Shown piece by piece: positions 29,437-41,680 of a stretch of DNA of 64,000 nt. The notes under the pieces were generated by a model that saw only the letters and a program-made list of their open reading frames with translations, ran no database searches and had not been told where the DNA came from. Source of the DNA: Eurosta solidaginis. Lineage: Eukaryota > Arthropoda > Insecta > Diptera > Tephritidae. The first letter of the stretch is position 1, and each line of letters begins with the position of its first letter. Both the position numbers and the translations under genes were made by a program. The DNA lies in assembly GCF_040869045.1 (NCBI RefSeq), contig NC_090319.1, forward strand, positions 230,013,832 through 230,077,831, written 5' to 3'.

Positions 29437-31793
29437 TCGGCCAAGATATATTAATGAATAAATCGGTAAAATTCGAAGTAAACGATGGCCAGTCAATTTT
29501 GGCAAGCAAACGCGTGGTAGTAGATGGCAGTAGAAATTTCGATGTTGGACAATTGGTGGCAGATATACAAGACCAATCAAATCGTTCAAAAGTATACGCG
29601 GTTTTAGAAGAATTCGGTGATCTGTTTGCGGAAGGCTTAAACGGCATCGGTAAGACGAATCTAATCGAAATGACCATCGAACTTAACGATAATAAAATCA
29701 TAGCGCAATCTCCGTATCGTATACCGGCACCAAAAAAAGCACTAGTTACACAAATGATAAATGAACTCGAAACCAACGACATAATAACTAAATCTGAGTC
29801 AGAATATGCTAGTCCTCTCGTGCTGGTTAAGAAAAAAGACGGCGGCGATCGCCTTTGCGTAGATTATCGACGGTTGAATCAACTAATGATAAAAGAAATA
29901 TTTCCGGTTCCAAATATAGAAGAGCATTTGTACGAAGCGAAGCAGTATAAATTATTTACGGTCTTAGACTTAAATAGCGGCTACTATCAAATACCAATCG
30001 CTACTAGTTCTCGGAAGTTTACGGCCTTTATTACTCCGGACGGGTTATATGAGTTCAAAAGGATGCCTTTTGGCCTCAAAAACGCTCCTATAGCTTTTCA
30101 ACGATTAATGGCGAAGGTTCAGGATAAGACGAAACCAGGCGATATGCTATTATATATGGACGATATTTTGATAGGTGGAAATTCGGTTGACGAAATGCTA
30201 GATAAGTTGCGACGCGTACTCTCTGCCTTAAGACAAGACGGGCTTACCCTAAACGCAAAAAAATGTACGTTTTTAAAAACTTCTATAACTTTCCTGGGTC
30301 ACGAAATCACCCCTGATGGAATAACACCGGGCGAGGTGAAGACACAAGCTATATCAAAATTTGCTATACCAAAGAATGTAAATGACGTTCGCCGTTTCCT
30401 CGGACTCAGCGGCTATTTCCGAAAATTTGTCCCTGGCTTTGCATTGATCTCTGAACCGTTACGAACACTTTTGAGGAAGGGCGTCGATTTTCATTGGTCA
30501 TTAGAGCAAAGCAAGGCATATACCCAACTCCAACGCGCATTAACGTCAAAACCTATACTAACTGCTTATCGAGTGGATGCTGAACACGAACTCCACACAG
30601 ATGCAATCTCCATCGGGTTGGCTGGCGTACTGATGCAGCGAGAAGGTGACGACATCAAGCCTGTTGCCTACTATAGCCGAGTAACGTCTCCCAGTGAAAA
30701 GAAGTTCCACAGTTTCGAGCTGGAAGCGTTGGCTGTGGTAGAGTCGCTTGAACGTTTCAGGCATTACATATACGGCAAGAGTATCGTCGTAAGAACCGAT
30801 TGCAATGCAATTCAAACGGCAATGAAGAAAAAGGAGTTGATTCCACGTATAGCGCGTTGGTGGCTCAAGATTCAAGATTATGATATTGACATACAACATA
30901 GACCTGGCAGAAGAATGGAGCACGTCGATGCCCTAAGCCGAGCTCCAGTGGAAGAATCGATAGAATCAGATACAGCACATTTACGCGTATCCAAAGTAGT
31001 TATCGACGAAACCGACTGGCTATTCAGCATGCAACTCCAGGACGACACACTGCGAGGTATGATCAACGAAATCCAGGCTAAGGGTCTATCATCCGACGGA
31101 GACTACGTAATTAAGGATAATAGGCTATTTCGGCGAGTAGACCACAAATCGTTATGGGTCGTCCCTAAGACCTTAAGGTATCGAGTAACGCAAGACGCTC
31201 ACGACCGTGCTGGACACATGGGGGTGGAGAAGACAATACAACGACTAATGGATCACCTCTGGTTTCCCAGGATGCGCAACTACGTTAAAAACTACTTAAA
31301 ATCTTGCGTGGAGTGTGCATTCTACAAGCATAAGGGTGGGAAAATGGAAGCCCAGTACCATTTCGACGATATTGAGCCCATCCCATTTAAAACTATTCAC
31401 ATGGACCACCTCGGACCGTTCCCCAAGAGCACTAAGCGAAATGAACATCTCTTGGTCATCGTCGACGCGTTCACCAAGTTTACTATTCTGCGAGCAGTAA
31501 AGAACACGTCCACTAAATGCGTAATTGATATATTGAATGATGTAAGTAGTTTCATAGGCATGCCCGAGCGAGTTGTCACGGATCGCGGAACAGCATTTAC
31601 CTCGCGTGATTTCAAGAGATACTGCGACGACAACAATGTCAAACATATTCTAACTGCGGTGCGAACGCCACGAGCAAATGGTCACGCCGAACGAACCAAT
31701 CGCACCATATTATCGATGCTTCTCCCAACTACAGAAAAGGATAGGCACTGGGATGAAAATATCCGCAACGTCCAGTGGTGCATCAATAAATAA
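29370..31793 (+). CDS. G3 pol: RT, RNase H and integrase
   Basis: 807 open codons. RT: RLCVDYRRLNQ (161-171), FTVLDLNSGYYQI (196-208), PFGLKNAP (233-240) and LYMDDILIG (261-269). RNase H acidic residues: TDA (D411), FELEAL (E450), TDC (D477) and HVDALS (D520). Integrase: H611, H616, C646, C649 for zinc, then MDHLGPF (D679), VTDRGTAF (D738) and NGHAERTNR (E774). All catalytic residues are present. The frame ends at a 13-base A run (31792-31804), a likely slippage lesion. Confidence 0.92.
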   Translation: MHFEYNAIFYVVDDVLLQTDFLIGQDILMNKSVKFEVNDGQSILASKRVVVDGSRNFDVGQLVADIQDQSNRSKVYAVLEEFGDLFAEGLNGIGKTNLIEMTIELNDNKIIAQSPYRIPAPKKALVTQMINELETNDIITKSESEYASPLVLVKKKDGGDRLCVDYRRLNQLMIKEIFPVPNIEEHLYEAKQYKLFTVLDLNSGYYQIPIATSSRKFTAFITPDGLYEFKRMPFGLKNAPIAFQRLMAKVQDKTKPGDMLLYMDDILIGGNSVDEMLDKLRRVLSALRQDGLTLNAKKCTFLKTSITFLGHEITPDGITPGEVKTQAISKFAIPKNVNDVRRFLGLSGYFRKFVPGFALISEPLRTLLRKGVDFHWSLEQSKAYTQLQRALTSKPILTAYRVDAEHELHTDAISIGLAGVLMQREGDDIKPVAYYSRVTSPSEKKFHSFELEALAVVESLERFRHYIYGKSIVVRTDCNAIQTAMKKKELIPRIARWWLKIQDYDIDIQHRPGRRMEHVDALSRAPVEESIESDTAHLRVSKVVIDETDWLFSMQLQDDTLRGMINEIQAKGLSSDGDYVIKDNRLFRRVDHKSLWVVPKTLRYRVTQDAHDRAGHMGVEKTIQRLMDHLWFPRMRNYVKNYLKSCVECAFYKHKGGKMEAQYHFDDIEPIPFKTIHMDHLGPFPKSTKRNEHLLVIVDAFTKFTILRAVKNTSTKCVIDILNDVSSFIGMPERVVTDRGTAFTSRDFKRYCDDNNVKHILTAVRTPRANGHAERTNRTILSMLLPTTEKDRHWDENIRNVQWCINK

Positions 31794-32318
31794 AAAAAAA
31801 AAAACTACGCATTGTACTCCCTATGAGTTACTATATGGGTTTCAACCACGCGATATCCTGAAGAACAAAATCGTCTCTAGCCTACATAACAGCGACTATC
31901 TTAGCGACGAGGAACTCCAAACATTCGAACTACCGCAGCGTCGCGAGTTAACGACCAACGAGCAGCCGCTAAGCTACGATTCGATAGAAAATGTGTAAAA
32001 CCAACGTGTTTTGAAGAAGGCGATTTAGTACTTGCTCAAAATGAACCTCCTAGCACTGGGTGTTCACGGAACCTCGAGCCTCGCTTTAAAGGCCCGTTCA
32101 TTGTCACGAAGGTTCTCGACAAATACCGATACGTGATTGAAGATTTACCAAAATCAAAACGCTCACAAAAACATTATACATCTATCTTTTCTGCCGATAA
32201 ATTAAAAAGGTGGTGCTCATTACCACCCGAAGAAGGAATCGATGATGAACTTGATCGAGACTCTGATCCTGGTTGCGGTAACGAGGTCGTTCCCATTGAG
32301 TCGGATGGCCGACTGTAA
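31794..32318 (+). pseudogene. G3 integrase C-terminus, frameshifted
   Basis: After the A run, frame 31678-31998 gives HCTPYELLYGFQPRD and DYLSDEELQTFELPQRREL. After another frame change near 31985, EGDLVLAQNEPP, LEPRFKGPFIVTKVLDKYRY and YTSIFSADKLKRW complete the integrase tail. The stop (TAA 32316-32318) lies inside the 3' LTR, so the last codons overlap it. Confidence 0.85.
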
Positions 32319-32577
32319 GCAACCCTACTATCGAATTAACAATAACGACCCTGTTGTCACTCTCACTGGCAACCCAGTTGAAACATGGCGATACGAATCA
32401 AATTAACGAAGGACAGTAGTAGTTAACGAGAAAGCGAAGCGTACCAATCGGAGAAACTAAAAACGTAAAATCTCATTCTATTAATTAATTTGAAATATAA
32501 TATTAAACTCTGTAATTGAATTGTTGAATTAAAAACTAGTTCCTCAAATTTAAGAAACAATCTAAAATGTTTCTATA
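32314..32577 (+). repeat. G3 3' LTR
   Basis: 264 bp, same ends as 27302-27565. Differs from it at three positions (in AAAAAC(C/T)AGTT, AATC(C/T)AAA and AAA(C/A)TGTTT). G2 pol resumes directly after the GTAG duplication. Confidence 0.93.
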
Positions 32578-32817
32578 GTAGCGATTATAATAAATACGAA
32601 AGTCCAAAGCGTTCCACTCTGCGCATGAAAGAATTTTGGAATAAAGTCAAAACCAATAAAAGAAATTTAAAGAGAGTAATGTGTTCACTGCAGCTGAAGG
32701 CGAATGATTTAAGACCATATGTGAAAGTTAGGTTGTTGGAAAGCGACCACCTAGACAGCGGAGCGCAAGTCTCTTGCTTAGGAGGTTTGTTAGCAAAAGA
32801 GATCAATAAAATATAAT

Positions 32818-34195
32818 TAAAAACAGGTCTCCTAGCTTCGAGAAAGAAGGCTTAGGAAAAAATTCTTTATTGGAGTACGAGATTCAGTTCGAACCCAAAG
32901 TCCGTCCGATAAAGCAGCGTTACTTTCCAATTTCACCAGCTGTCGAGAGACTCGTACATGCCGAAATTGATGAAATGATTAAGTTAGGTGTAATCGAGGA
33001 AGCTCCAAATAGTCCATGGTCCAGTCCGGTTGTGTTAGTGAAAAAGCCAGGTAAAGTCCGTCAGTGTCTTGATTCAAGGAAAGTAAATAGCGTTACCGTG
33101 AAGGACGCTTATCCCCTTCCTCATATTGATGGGATTCTTAGCAGAATACCCAAGGCAAAATTTATAAGTTCACTAGACTTAAGGCGTGCCTTTTGGCAAA
33201 TTTCCCTAGCCGAAAAATCCCGAGATTACACCTGTTTTACCGTCTCTAATTGTCCGCTTTACCGATACCGTGTCATGCCCTTCGGTCTTTGCAACGCCCC
33301 ACAAGCACTTTGTCGCTTGATGGATCGCGTGATTCCACCCAATTTACGAAACCAAGTTTTTGTCTATTTAGACGATTTATTAATTGTGTCAGAAGATTTT
33401 GAGACACATATGTCCGTCCTTGCTGAAGTTGCTCTACATTTAAGGAAAGCGGGGTTGACCATAAACGTCAACAAAAGTAAATTTTGCTTAAAGGAAGTGA
33501 GATATCTGGGGTACATCGTGGGAAACGGAACTATACGTACCGACCCCGAAAAGATTTCGGCTGTTACGCAATATCCGATTCCAACAAACGTCACGCAAGT
33601 TAGGCGGTTTTTGGGAATGGCGGGCTGGTATCGCCGATTCGTTGACAATTTCGCTGCAGTGAGAACCCCTCTTACTAATTTATTAAAGAAGTCCAAAAGA
33701 TTTGAATGGAACGACGACGCCCAACTAGCTTTCGAAACACTGAAAGGAAAACTTTGTACAGCACCAGTACTGGCTAGTCCAGACTACACAAAACCTTTCA
33801 TCATACAATGTGATGCAAGCAAGTTAGGAGTTGGTGCGGTGTTGGTCCAAAAGAATGCCGACGATGTTGAGGTTCCTATAGCCTATTTTTCGCAAAAGCG
33901 GAACAAAGCGCAAGGTAATTATAGTGTGACGGAGCTCGAGTGTTTAGCAGCTCTGCTAAGTTTAAAGAAATTTAGAGCTTATGTCGAAGGACAAGAGTTC
34001 ACTATAGTTACTGATCACGCTAGCTTGCAGTGGCTTATGCGACAAAGCGATTTATCCAACCGACTAGCACGTTGGTCTTTAAAATTACAAGGATTTAAGT
34101 TTAACATTGACCATAGGAAAGGTTCACTCAATGTAGTACCTGATTGTCTGTCACGACAGAATTTTGAGGAAGTACCTGAAGTCCGTGAGATTTAA
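32818..34195 (+). CDS. G2 unit 1 reverse transcriptase and RNase H
   Basis: 441 open codons from 32870. RT: QCLDSRKVNSVTVKDAYPLP, FISSLDLRRAFWQI (LDL 102-104), MPFGLCNAP (136-144) and FVYLDDLLIVS (YLDD 166-169). Connection: YLGYIVGNGTIRTDPEK. RNase H: QCDASKLG (D315), TELE (E357), TDHASL (D382) and VVPDCLSR (D425). The wording is close to Osvaldo-type elements. All active-site residues are kept; the nearby deletion in the protease still inactivates the unit. Confidence 0.9.
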
Positions 34196-35475
34196 GTCCG
34201 TCCGTTAGTTGATTTACAGTCGTCCGATTTTTTGTCCGATGATTATCAAAAGTTGATAAGTCACGTCCGTCAAAATGAGAGCCGCTGGCCTGATCTTCAG
34301 GTAATCGAAAACTGGGTTTGTAAGAGAACCCAATACCCCGATGGCAACCCGGAAAGGGAATAATTTAATTGGAAGCTTTGGATCCCCACCTCTCTAGTTC
34401 CGAGCACCATAGAAAACGCGCACTGTCCTCCAAATAAATGTCATGGTGGGATAGCGAAAACTTTGGAGCGATTGCGCAACAATTTGCATTGGCCTAATAT
34501 GACAGTTGACGTCAAGAATTACGTCAGCCGATGCGAAATCTGTAAGCAAAGCAAATCGCCCAATGTAACGCTAAGACCACCAATTTCCGCACAGTATACA
34601 GTACAAAGACCGTTAGAGAAACTATATGTTGACTTTATTGGACCTTACCCAAGATCCAAGCAGGGAAACAAAGGCATATTTAAAGTCCTAGATCACTTAA
34701 CAAAGTTTCCCCTGTTAAAAATTGTCAAAAAGTTCAATACTTCCTCTATTTGTGACTACTTGTGTGACAATGTTTTTAATATTTTCGGAACTCCCGAAAT
34801 TATAATGAGTGACAATGGAAAACAGTTCAGATCCTCGCAATTTAGTACTTTGTTGTCGGCCGGTGGAATTAGACTTGTTTATACCGCTTTATACAGTCCG
34901 CAAGCCAATGCAAGCGAACGTGTCAACCGTTCAATAATCGCTGGTATCAGAGCTTACCTGAAGAAGGATCAGTCACACTGGGACAGGAATATCTCCGAAA
35001 TCGCTGAAGCCCTCAGGAGCTCGTATCATCAAACGATCGGAGCATCTCCGTACTTTGCATTGTTTGGACAGCAAATGATTTCTCATGCTGGTGACTATGA
35101 ACTCCTAAGGAAGCTCAAAACATTGGATGATACCGTACTCGACAGAAACGGTACTCTGAAACTAATAAGACGCAATATTACCGAAAACATCACCAAACTG
35201 AAAACTCGTCAAAGCGTTACAATCTTCGTAGCACTGACAAGCGCTTTGAAACTGGTGATTTTGTTTTTCGTCGTAACATTGTCTTGAGCGATGCCTCAAA
35301 GAAATTTTCCGCCAAACTAGCTCCAAAGTTCGTTAAATGTAGGGTGGTTTCCATAAAAGGCAACTACATGTACGAGTTGGAAGAAGTCGACACAGGCAGA
35401 AAATAAGTTTATCACAGAAAAGACATCCAACATAGCACTTAGGTCACACCCTACCAACTCTCTAGGTGGGGGATG
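34196..35475 (+). pseudogene. G2 unit 1 integrase
   Basis: A stop at 34193-34195 and another near 34360 precede the zinc region (AHCPPNKCHGG; C24 and C27 numbered from 34463). Frame 34463-35287 holds the core: LYVDFIGPYP (D57), IMSDNGKQFR (D117) and QANASERVN (E152). A deletion of a few bases near 35195, relative to unit 2, shifts the C-terminus out of frame. The polypurine tract AGGTGGGGGATG lies just before LTR-2. No env ORF is present. Confidence 0.85.
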
Positions 35476-38092
35476 TGTACCGTAGTACAATGCAGCAAGC
35501 CTCCTTTTTTATTTTCTTAGTTCTATTCCCTGCTGCATTTACTTTTTTTTCGTATCCCGTTTAGCTAGGCACCACTCTTTCTAGTTACAAAAAATTGCTT
35601 CACAAAGCATCTGTCAAAAACAGGTGATACTGAACTCATTTATCGACTCATCTGAGCAAGGTAGGTCAAGAGCTATTTCCGTCATAAGCTCTCGATCTTT
35701 TCCTATGGAGTTTCGGAGCAGTAAACATCGTGGTCGTGGTCAAGTTTCTTTGTTTTTTTTTTTTTTCAAACATACAGAAAATTGGAGTGAACTTTTAGAC
35801 CTCCAAAATTTAAAATATTAAAGTAGTATGACATATAATAAAATCAATTAAGTCTGATTCCATATAAAATTTGACTATTTTGTGTTTGATTCAAACAAAA
35901 ATAATGGATTAATTCGCCAAGTTCGCTCGATCAAATAAAACTCCTAATTTCAACAACTCTCCTGTCGCCACTTGTTAGCAAGAGCAATCCAGTCCAGCTT
36001 GAGCAGAAATAAGTACTTGATATCTATGGTAAGTCTTAATGTTTTATTTAAAGAATTAAATCCTTTTAACCCCCTGTCTAACGTTAAATTGAGTGGTGTC
36101 AAAAGTTAAAGTAAAAATTCTATCAGAGCGGTATCGGTTTTTTCCGCAGATTTTCTTCTCAAGAAAACGAGCACCACATTTCTCTGAAAATTCATTTGCC
36201 AACATATTTTGCATTATATGCATGTGGGTTGCTTGTGCGAATCGCAAGCAACCCTCCCTTTTACTTCACCCGCATTCCGCTTCCACGGTGATAAGCTTCA
36301 AGTCATCACCAGTTCCTGAAAATCTACATGCCCATGATCTTCATCTAGGCCGTACATAAAATCTCGTCTTAACATACATACGTTCATCAACGTTGGAATC
36401 TTCAAAAACCCAAATCATGTAAGGAAATGTGAATTATAAAAGTAAAGTTAAAAATTAGATTTTTAATCTACATACACATAATACAAATACATATCTATAA
36501 TGTAAAGTTGTTTAAGAGTTCCAACTCAAACTCGAAGAAACGAGTTCCTCTCCTTCGTTAGTTTAGGTTTAGAAACAAAAATTTAGATACATAAAATGTT
36601 GCAGAGAAACTGGAATTAATTTTATGAAAGTTGATGAATTAACTAATATTGTTAGACTGGCAGCCAGGCTTAAAGAAAATCCTGCATAGATTTCGGCTCC
36701 TTTATTTTTACGAGCCACTGTAACTTAAGTTAGCCAATTTCGAAAAGTTGGTCCAAATGCATTATTTACCAAAGTGTAGTTAGCCAAACGCAACATATAA
36801 TATTTTTTTGTTGTTTTTGCTGCACAGCAAACTCTCAAGCATTTGTACGATCAAATACATGTGAGTGAAGTGGACATGTTTGAGAGAGCGGTATGGTGCA
36901 ATATTAACAAATTTTGTATGACATTTTTCGATGCAACCAATTGTTAACATTTACACGTTGCGGTTAAATAGTTTTTGGTATGGTATTACTTAGAGAGAGT
37001 TTTTTTTGTATGACTTCGCTCGAAGCAACATTCATTATAGATATTCCTTTAACTGAGTTCTCTCCGTAACACTTTAATATTTTTAAGCATGGTTGCCATG
37101 AATGGTTTTTCTATAATATCAACAATTATATTTTGTAATTGGCTTAGTTCTTATTTAAGGAATGAAAACACAACTCTCCAAGCAAGAAGGCCTTCGACGC
37201 TAGGTATAAAACTATCTATCTATATATGTATATATGAATCTATTTGTTATTGACCCATATACTTATGCGAATTTACCAATTTGTTAATATTGTAGTTTTG
37301 ATCATACATATCCACTCAAATGCCTGTACATACATATGCATGTACATATGTACATAAATAGATATTAATATACAAAGTGAAGATTTCTTTCCTTCAAACA
37401 TACAATCTTAGTGTAGAATACATTTTTTTTTATTTTTGCATATGCGTAATTATATGCGAGCATACATTTTTACATACATATGCATATTCATCTTGTCTGA
37501 TTATTGTTCAACGATGTCATTTTTTTATACTTTCTTTCATATTACTTTCTCTTGTTCAAAATCAAAACCGATTTTGAGAGTTAAGTTCAGGTCAGCTAGG
37601 CTGAAACTAAACAAACTTGTATAATGCATTGAATTTGTGAATAATAATTATTAATGTGTACATAATTTTGTTTTACTTTGGATTGTGACCTGGGCGGTTA
37701 GTGGTAAAATAACGGGGCCTCAATAACATCTATAAGGCCAATGGTAGGGCGGGTACAGAGGCAGCCACCCATCGTTGCAACAATGAGCTGCCATGCATAA
37801 AGGTGAGTATACGGTGTATCATATGGCTGAAGTGTGGCATGCAAGTGTGTTTGGTGTTTTTTTTATTTTTCTTATGATAGAGTATCCCAGTGTGCAAAAC
37901 AATTTATTCTGTTCCACCATTGACTGGGGAGAATAGTGCTGTGCCGTGATCACGTTAAAGAATCCACGAAGCCGAAGCTCCGGGCCTAAACGCCAGTGCA
38001 CACGCCGTGGTCATTGCACCTTGCCACAAGCACTGCTGCTCTTTTGTCCGTGAATGTGCCTATCGCACACCCAGTCGATGGATATCATAACA
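35476..38092 (+). repeat. G2 LTR-2, shared by both units
   Basis: 2617 bp, same ends as LTR-1. It is preceded by a polypurine tract, as a 3' LTR should be, and followed by a PBS, as a 5' LTR should be. This is the signature of an LTR shared by two head-to-tail units. Confidence 0.93.
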
Positions 38093-38099
38093 GATAAAA

Positions 38100-38117
38100 T
38101 GGCCCCCAACGTGTAGC
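38100..38117 (+). promoter_or_regulatory. G2 unit 2 primer-binding site, one base changed
   Basis: TGGCCCCCAACGTG after the same GATAAAA spacer. It differs from unit 1 (TGGCGCCCAACGTG) by one base within the tRNA-Lys match. Confidence 0.85.
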
Positions 38118-39515
38118 CCAATGGAGGAAAGCAACTTTTGTGTGCTTTTGTTAAATATTGGCTCCACATACATGATTCATTCCTTGAATCAAATAGTCTG
38201 TCTGATTTTGGATATTTTTTTATTAGATTAACATTTAATTAATTTTTGATTTTTTTTTCGATTGTATTCAAACAGTTTTGTATGGATGCGAAGAATTTTC
38301 GCTGGAATTGACCATCCTATAGGCTAGATGCCTTGAGATGCGTACCGCGTTAAGACTTCGTATTTAGGGAAGTATTTAAGCATGCCACTTCTTTTGGTTT
38401 TGTGCAGAAATACGCGATACACTTTCTGGAATTTTCGTCATTAAGGTTAGGATAGGTATAGGATAGGTTAGGTGGTAGCTGCCCTGATCAGGATAGCTCA
38501 CTTGGACAACACGAAAGTCCGTTGTGATACCACATACACCAAAAATAACGGTGACTTAGATCTAGCTACTTAGAGAATCGTTGGGTAGCAACGATAAAGC
38601 TCCGAATGATACCGATCTCAACTTTGGATAAATCCTCGGGAGATCCAAGTGAGTCGCGACCGAAATACTTTTGCCTAGTTCTGGCAAAGGCACCTCATCA
38701 TCCTCCATACAGCTGCAGCAGGATGGAGTTTCCAGTATATTGAGAAGTACCGAATGGAGACCCATGGGACAGTGCCCTGTCAAAACCCCAATGACCATTG
38801 ATAGGTGAGCCTTAGTGATCCCAATTATTTCAGCAGACCTCCTGCCATCCACTTTCGGCCAGAAAGATCTTGCTACCCTGCAAGACGTCATTAAGGTTAA
38901 ATGCCAATTGACTTACTAGGTGTTCACGTTTGCTACAATCCAATAGAAAAAAATATACAAATAGTAAGTATATCTCAAACTCATTGTCGAGATGCCACCT
39001 CAATTTAATAAATTTTTTTTAACTTTTGTTTAGTATTTGAGAAAGAATATATATATTTATATTGAATATTTCGGAAATTGTGGTTGTATATCAAATAAAT
39101 AACAACCGATATTTCTTTCTCAAAAATGTTGCATGCCACAACACACCATGACATTATGCCCTTACTTACACCTTTGTGCCACATTACCACTACAGAGACT
39201 CCCATGGTCTCAAACCAAGTTTTTTGATGATTTTTGTTTTTTTGATAAATAACCTTTTCGCGTTTAATTACAAGCGGAAGAGATATAATTATTTTGATTT
39301 TTGTTGGGTTTTCTTTAATAGACAGTTTTTTTTGCGTTTAAAGACATGACAAGCGGATAAGCTTCTAATATTTTTGGTGATTTTTTTATTGGTTTTCTTA
39401 AAAACAATTCCGTTTGCGTTAAACTATTTTTTTTTAATACTGCGTTAAGGGGTCATATCTTTTTTTTGCGAGTGCAAATATACGTATACCTTTTTTTTAA
39501 TTTTTTTTTGGGAAC
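38118..39515 (+). other. G2 unit 2 leader with captured LINE piece
   Basis: Same leader as unit 1. The LINE piece is at 38450-38886 (minus), flanked by CGTCATTAAGGTTA at 38436-38449 and 38886-38899. It lacks about 30 bp of the zinc-motif coding present in unit 1. Confidence 0.8.
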
Positions 39516-41014
39516 ATGCCATTGCGTCACAGCGACGAACACACTCCTTTGCAGGTTGGAAGGCTTTTACGAATAGGGATAACATTCTAACTACCGCGTG
39601 TGATCGCCGCGTTAGAACAATTCTTCTTGTCCACTCTGTAGAGCTCCTCGCCGCAGTAAGGAATTTAATCAGAATATATATAACACTAGATTGTTGAAGA
39701 CGATGTCTCAGGGCAACGCAGGTAATACCAGTGGCATTGGGAATCTGAATAAGTCCCATAGGGAAGAGCAACAAGAGCTGCAACAAGGAGCAGCAAATGG
39801 TAGTAGCTTATCAGCTGAAAGAGCGCATGGCGGGGACATACCACCAGCAAATGAAGCTCGCATCAAAACATGGTCTCAGCAATTGTGTCTGCGACGTCAG
39901 CAACGGTTTTTGAGGGTTTGGAAAATCGCGTACCCCAAATAGCAGAGGCGAGGATAGAAAACACCTTATCCAGTTTCTTAGAGTGGTTAAATATTAACCC
40001 TGCTCCACAAGTCCCTGTAGGTAATGATATAAGTCAGCCAACTAACTTATCTGCTGCTCAACACCTACAAATAGGTCTACACCAGTGTGGCCTAGAGATG
40101 CACCTCCATTGCCAAATCAAAGTAGTATTATTTTCATAACCAGATTGACCAAATTCGATTAAGCGAATTGTCCACTGTTCCGTATACGAGTAGAATAGCT
40201 CATCTAATTTCTAGTTGGGATTTAAAGTTGGACGGCACCTCTCGTCTATCAGTCGATAGTTTCTTGTTCCGAATAGAGTTACTTGTGATAGACACACTTA
40301 ATGGTAATTTTAATATTTTCTGCGAACACGTACAATGTCTGTTTGTAAATGAGGCCAAAGATTGGTACTGGCGTTACCGTAGGTCGGTAGAACGAATTAC
40401 CTGGCCAGCAGCATAGGAGTGATTTCGAGATTAAGGAGTTAATTCGCGCGCGTAAGCAAAGTCAAAATGAATGTTTTGATGAATTCCGTAACGCCATATT
40501 GAAAATCGCGCAACCTCTTGAAACCCCACTTTCAGAGGTAGAGTTACTCGAAATTCTCAAGCATAATTTACGGCCACGTCTTAGGCAACAACTTCTTTTT
40601 GTACCAACTAATTCTGTAGCAGAGTTGCGCCGACTCTGTTCGAAAGGTGAGAGTCTTGCTAACGAAATTGCTAAGACCACACCCTTTTCTCAAACGAACA
40701 GCTCTCGACCATTACCAAGAAGGCAGGTGAATGAAGCCTACCTTGACTTACACCTAGATGAGGAAGCAATAGCGCAAAGCGAATTTGCTCAAGTAGAAGC
40801 TGTTTCTCAGCCAGCTACCAAATTAAAACCTGGTTGCTGGAACTGCAACAAAGAGGGGCATAGATACTACGATTGCCTTGAGGAGCGTACGGTGTTTTGC
40901 TACGGCTGTGGCGCACCAAACACGTATCGTCCAAAATGCCCAAAGTGTAGTCCGGGAAACTGCAAAGCGAGCGAGGAATCTCTACAGATCCCTCGCAACG
41001 ACACCAAATGCTAG
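39516..41014 (+). pseudogene. G2 unit 2 gag
   Basis: Same plan as unit 1 without LINE C. A 16-base deletion just after 39559 removes the first C-x2-C of the RING-like finger. The frameshift ahead of the capsid is shared with unit 1. A deletion of about 31 bp near 40409 breaks the capsid. The nucleocapsid frame 40499-41014 is open and its first knuckle reads CWNCNKEGHRYYDC, closer to consensus than in unit 1. Confidence 0.83.
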
Positions 41015-41680
41015 ACAGCAATAATAACGCCAACGTATATACACAACATCAAACTGGCTGCGTAGCGTCCAGTGTACGCACTACTGACTCACTCTTTTTG
41101 ACAACACCCTTAAGAAAGCAGATAATACCGTATGATGAACGTTTGAGAAGATATAATGAGGTCCGGAATAGGATATTTCGTAGCGATTATAATAAATACG
41201 AAAGTCCAAAGCGTTCCACTCTGCGCATGAAAGAATTTTGGAATAAAGTCAAAACCAATAAAAGAAATTTAAAGAGAGTAATGTGTTCACTGCAGCTGAA
41301 GGCGAATGATTTAAGACCATATGTGAAAGTTAGGTTGTTGGAAAGCAACCACCTAGACAGCGGAGCGCAAAAGAGCAAAAGAGATCCCTAAAAAACAATT
41401 GCCAAAACACCAAGTTCCAATTTGTACAGCTGATGGCAAAAGCTAAGTAGTTTTCGGTACAATAGATCTTAGTGTCCAATATAAAGGCAAAACCGAAACG
41501 ATAACGTTCTTTGTTGTTCCCAGTATGTCCCAGTATATAATTTTAGGAATTGACTTTTGGCATACGTTCCAAATCGCGCCGAATATAATCTCAGAAATTT
41601 CACTCAGTGAATCTTGTTACTTTGACGAAAACTCGCTTTCGTTAAACGTTGAGCAATAGCGTCATTTAAGTTTAATTAAA
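41008..41680 (+). pseudogene. G2 unit 2 protease region
   Basis: Frame 41008-41391 reads the same pol N-terminus and ends at LDSGAQ, then KSKRDP and a stop: a short deletion removed VSCLGG and the next residues. Downstream, decayed frames keep IILGIDFWHTFQIAPN, the protease C-terminus that unit 1 lacks. The empty site for G3 is at 41180-41183. Confidence 0.8.

Larger units (their letters stand above)
27302..32577 (+). mobile_element. G3, young mdg3-like LTR retrotransposon
   Basis: Two 264-bp LTRs (27302-27565, 32314-32577) differ at only three positions by eye, all in the last 60 bp. The duplication GTAG lies outside (27298-27301, 32578-32581), and G2 unit 2 gives the empty site (GTAG at 41180-41183). 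Gag with a SAP domain, protease, RT, RNase H and IN follow in order, without env. RT and RNase H wording and the short LTRs resemble mdg3. It is the youngest large insertion in the nest and the best preserved. Confidence 0.93.
27126..32817 (+). pseudogene. G2 unit 1 protease region, split by G3
   Basis: The pol frame runs from 27126 to 27301, is interrupted by G3, and resumes at 32582. There YVKVRLLESDHLDSGAQVSCLG shows the aspartic protease DSG active site. It ends at a stop at 32814-32816. About 290 bp of the protease C-terminus present in unit 2 (41395-41680, including QYIILGIDFWH) is deleted here, so the protease is incomplete. Confidence 0.8.

Noticed and set aside
35288..35475. Possible env gene in G2
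   Set aside because: Integrase is followed within about 200 bp by the polypurine tract and LTR in both units; there is no room for env.
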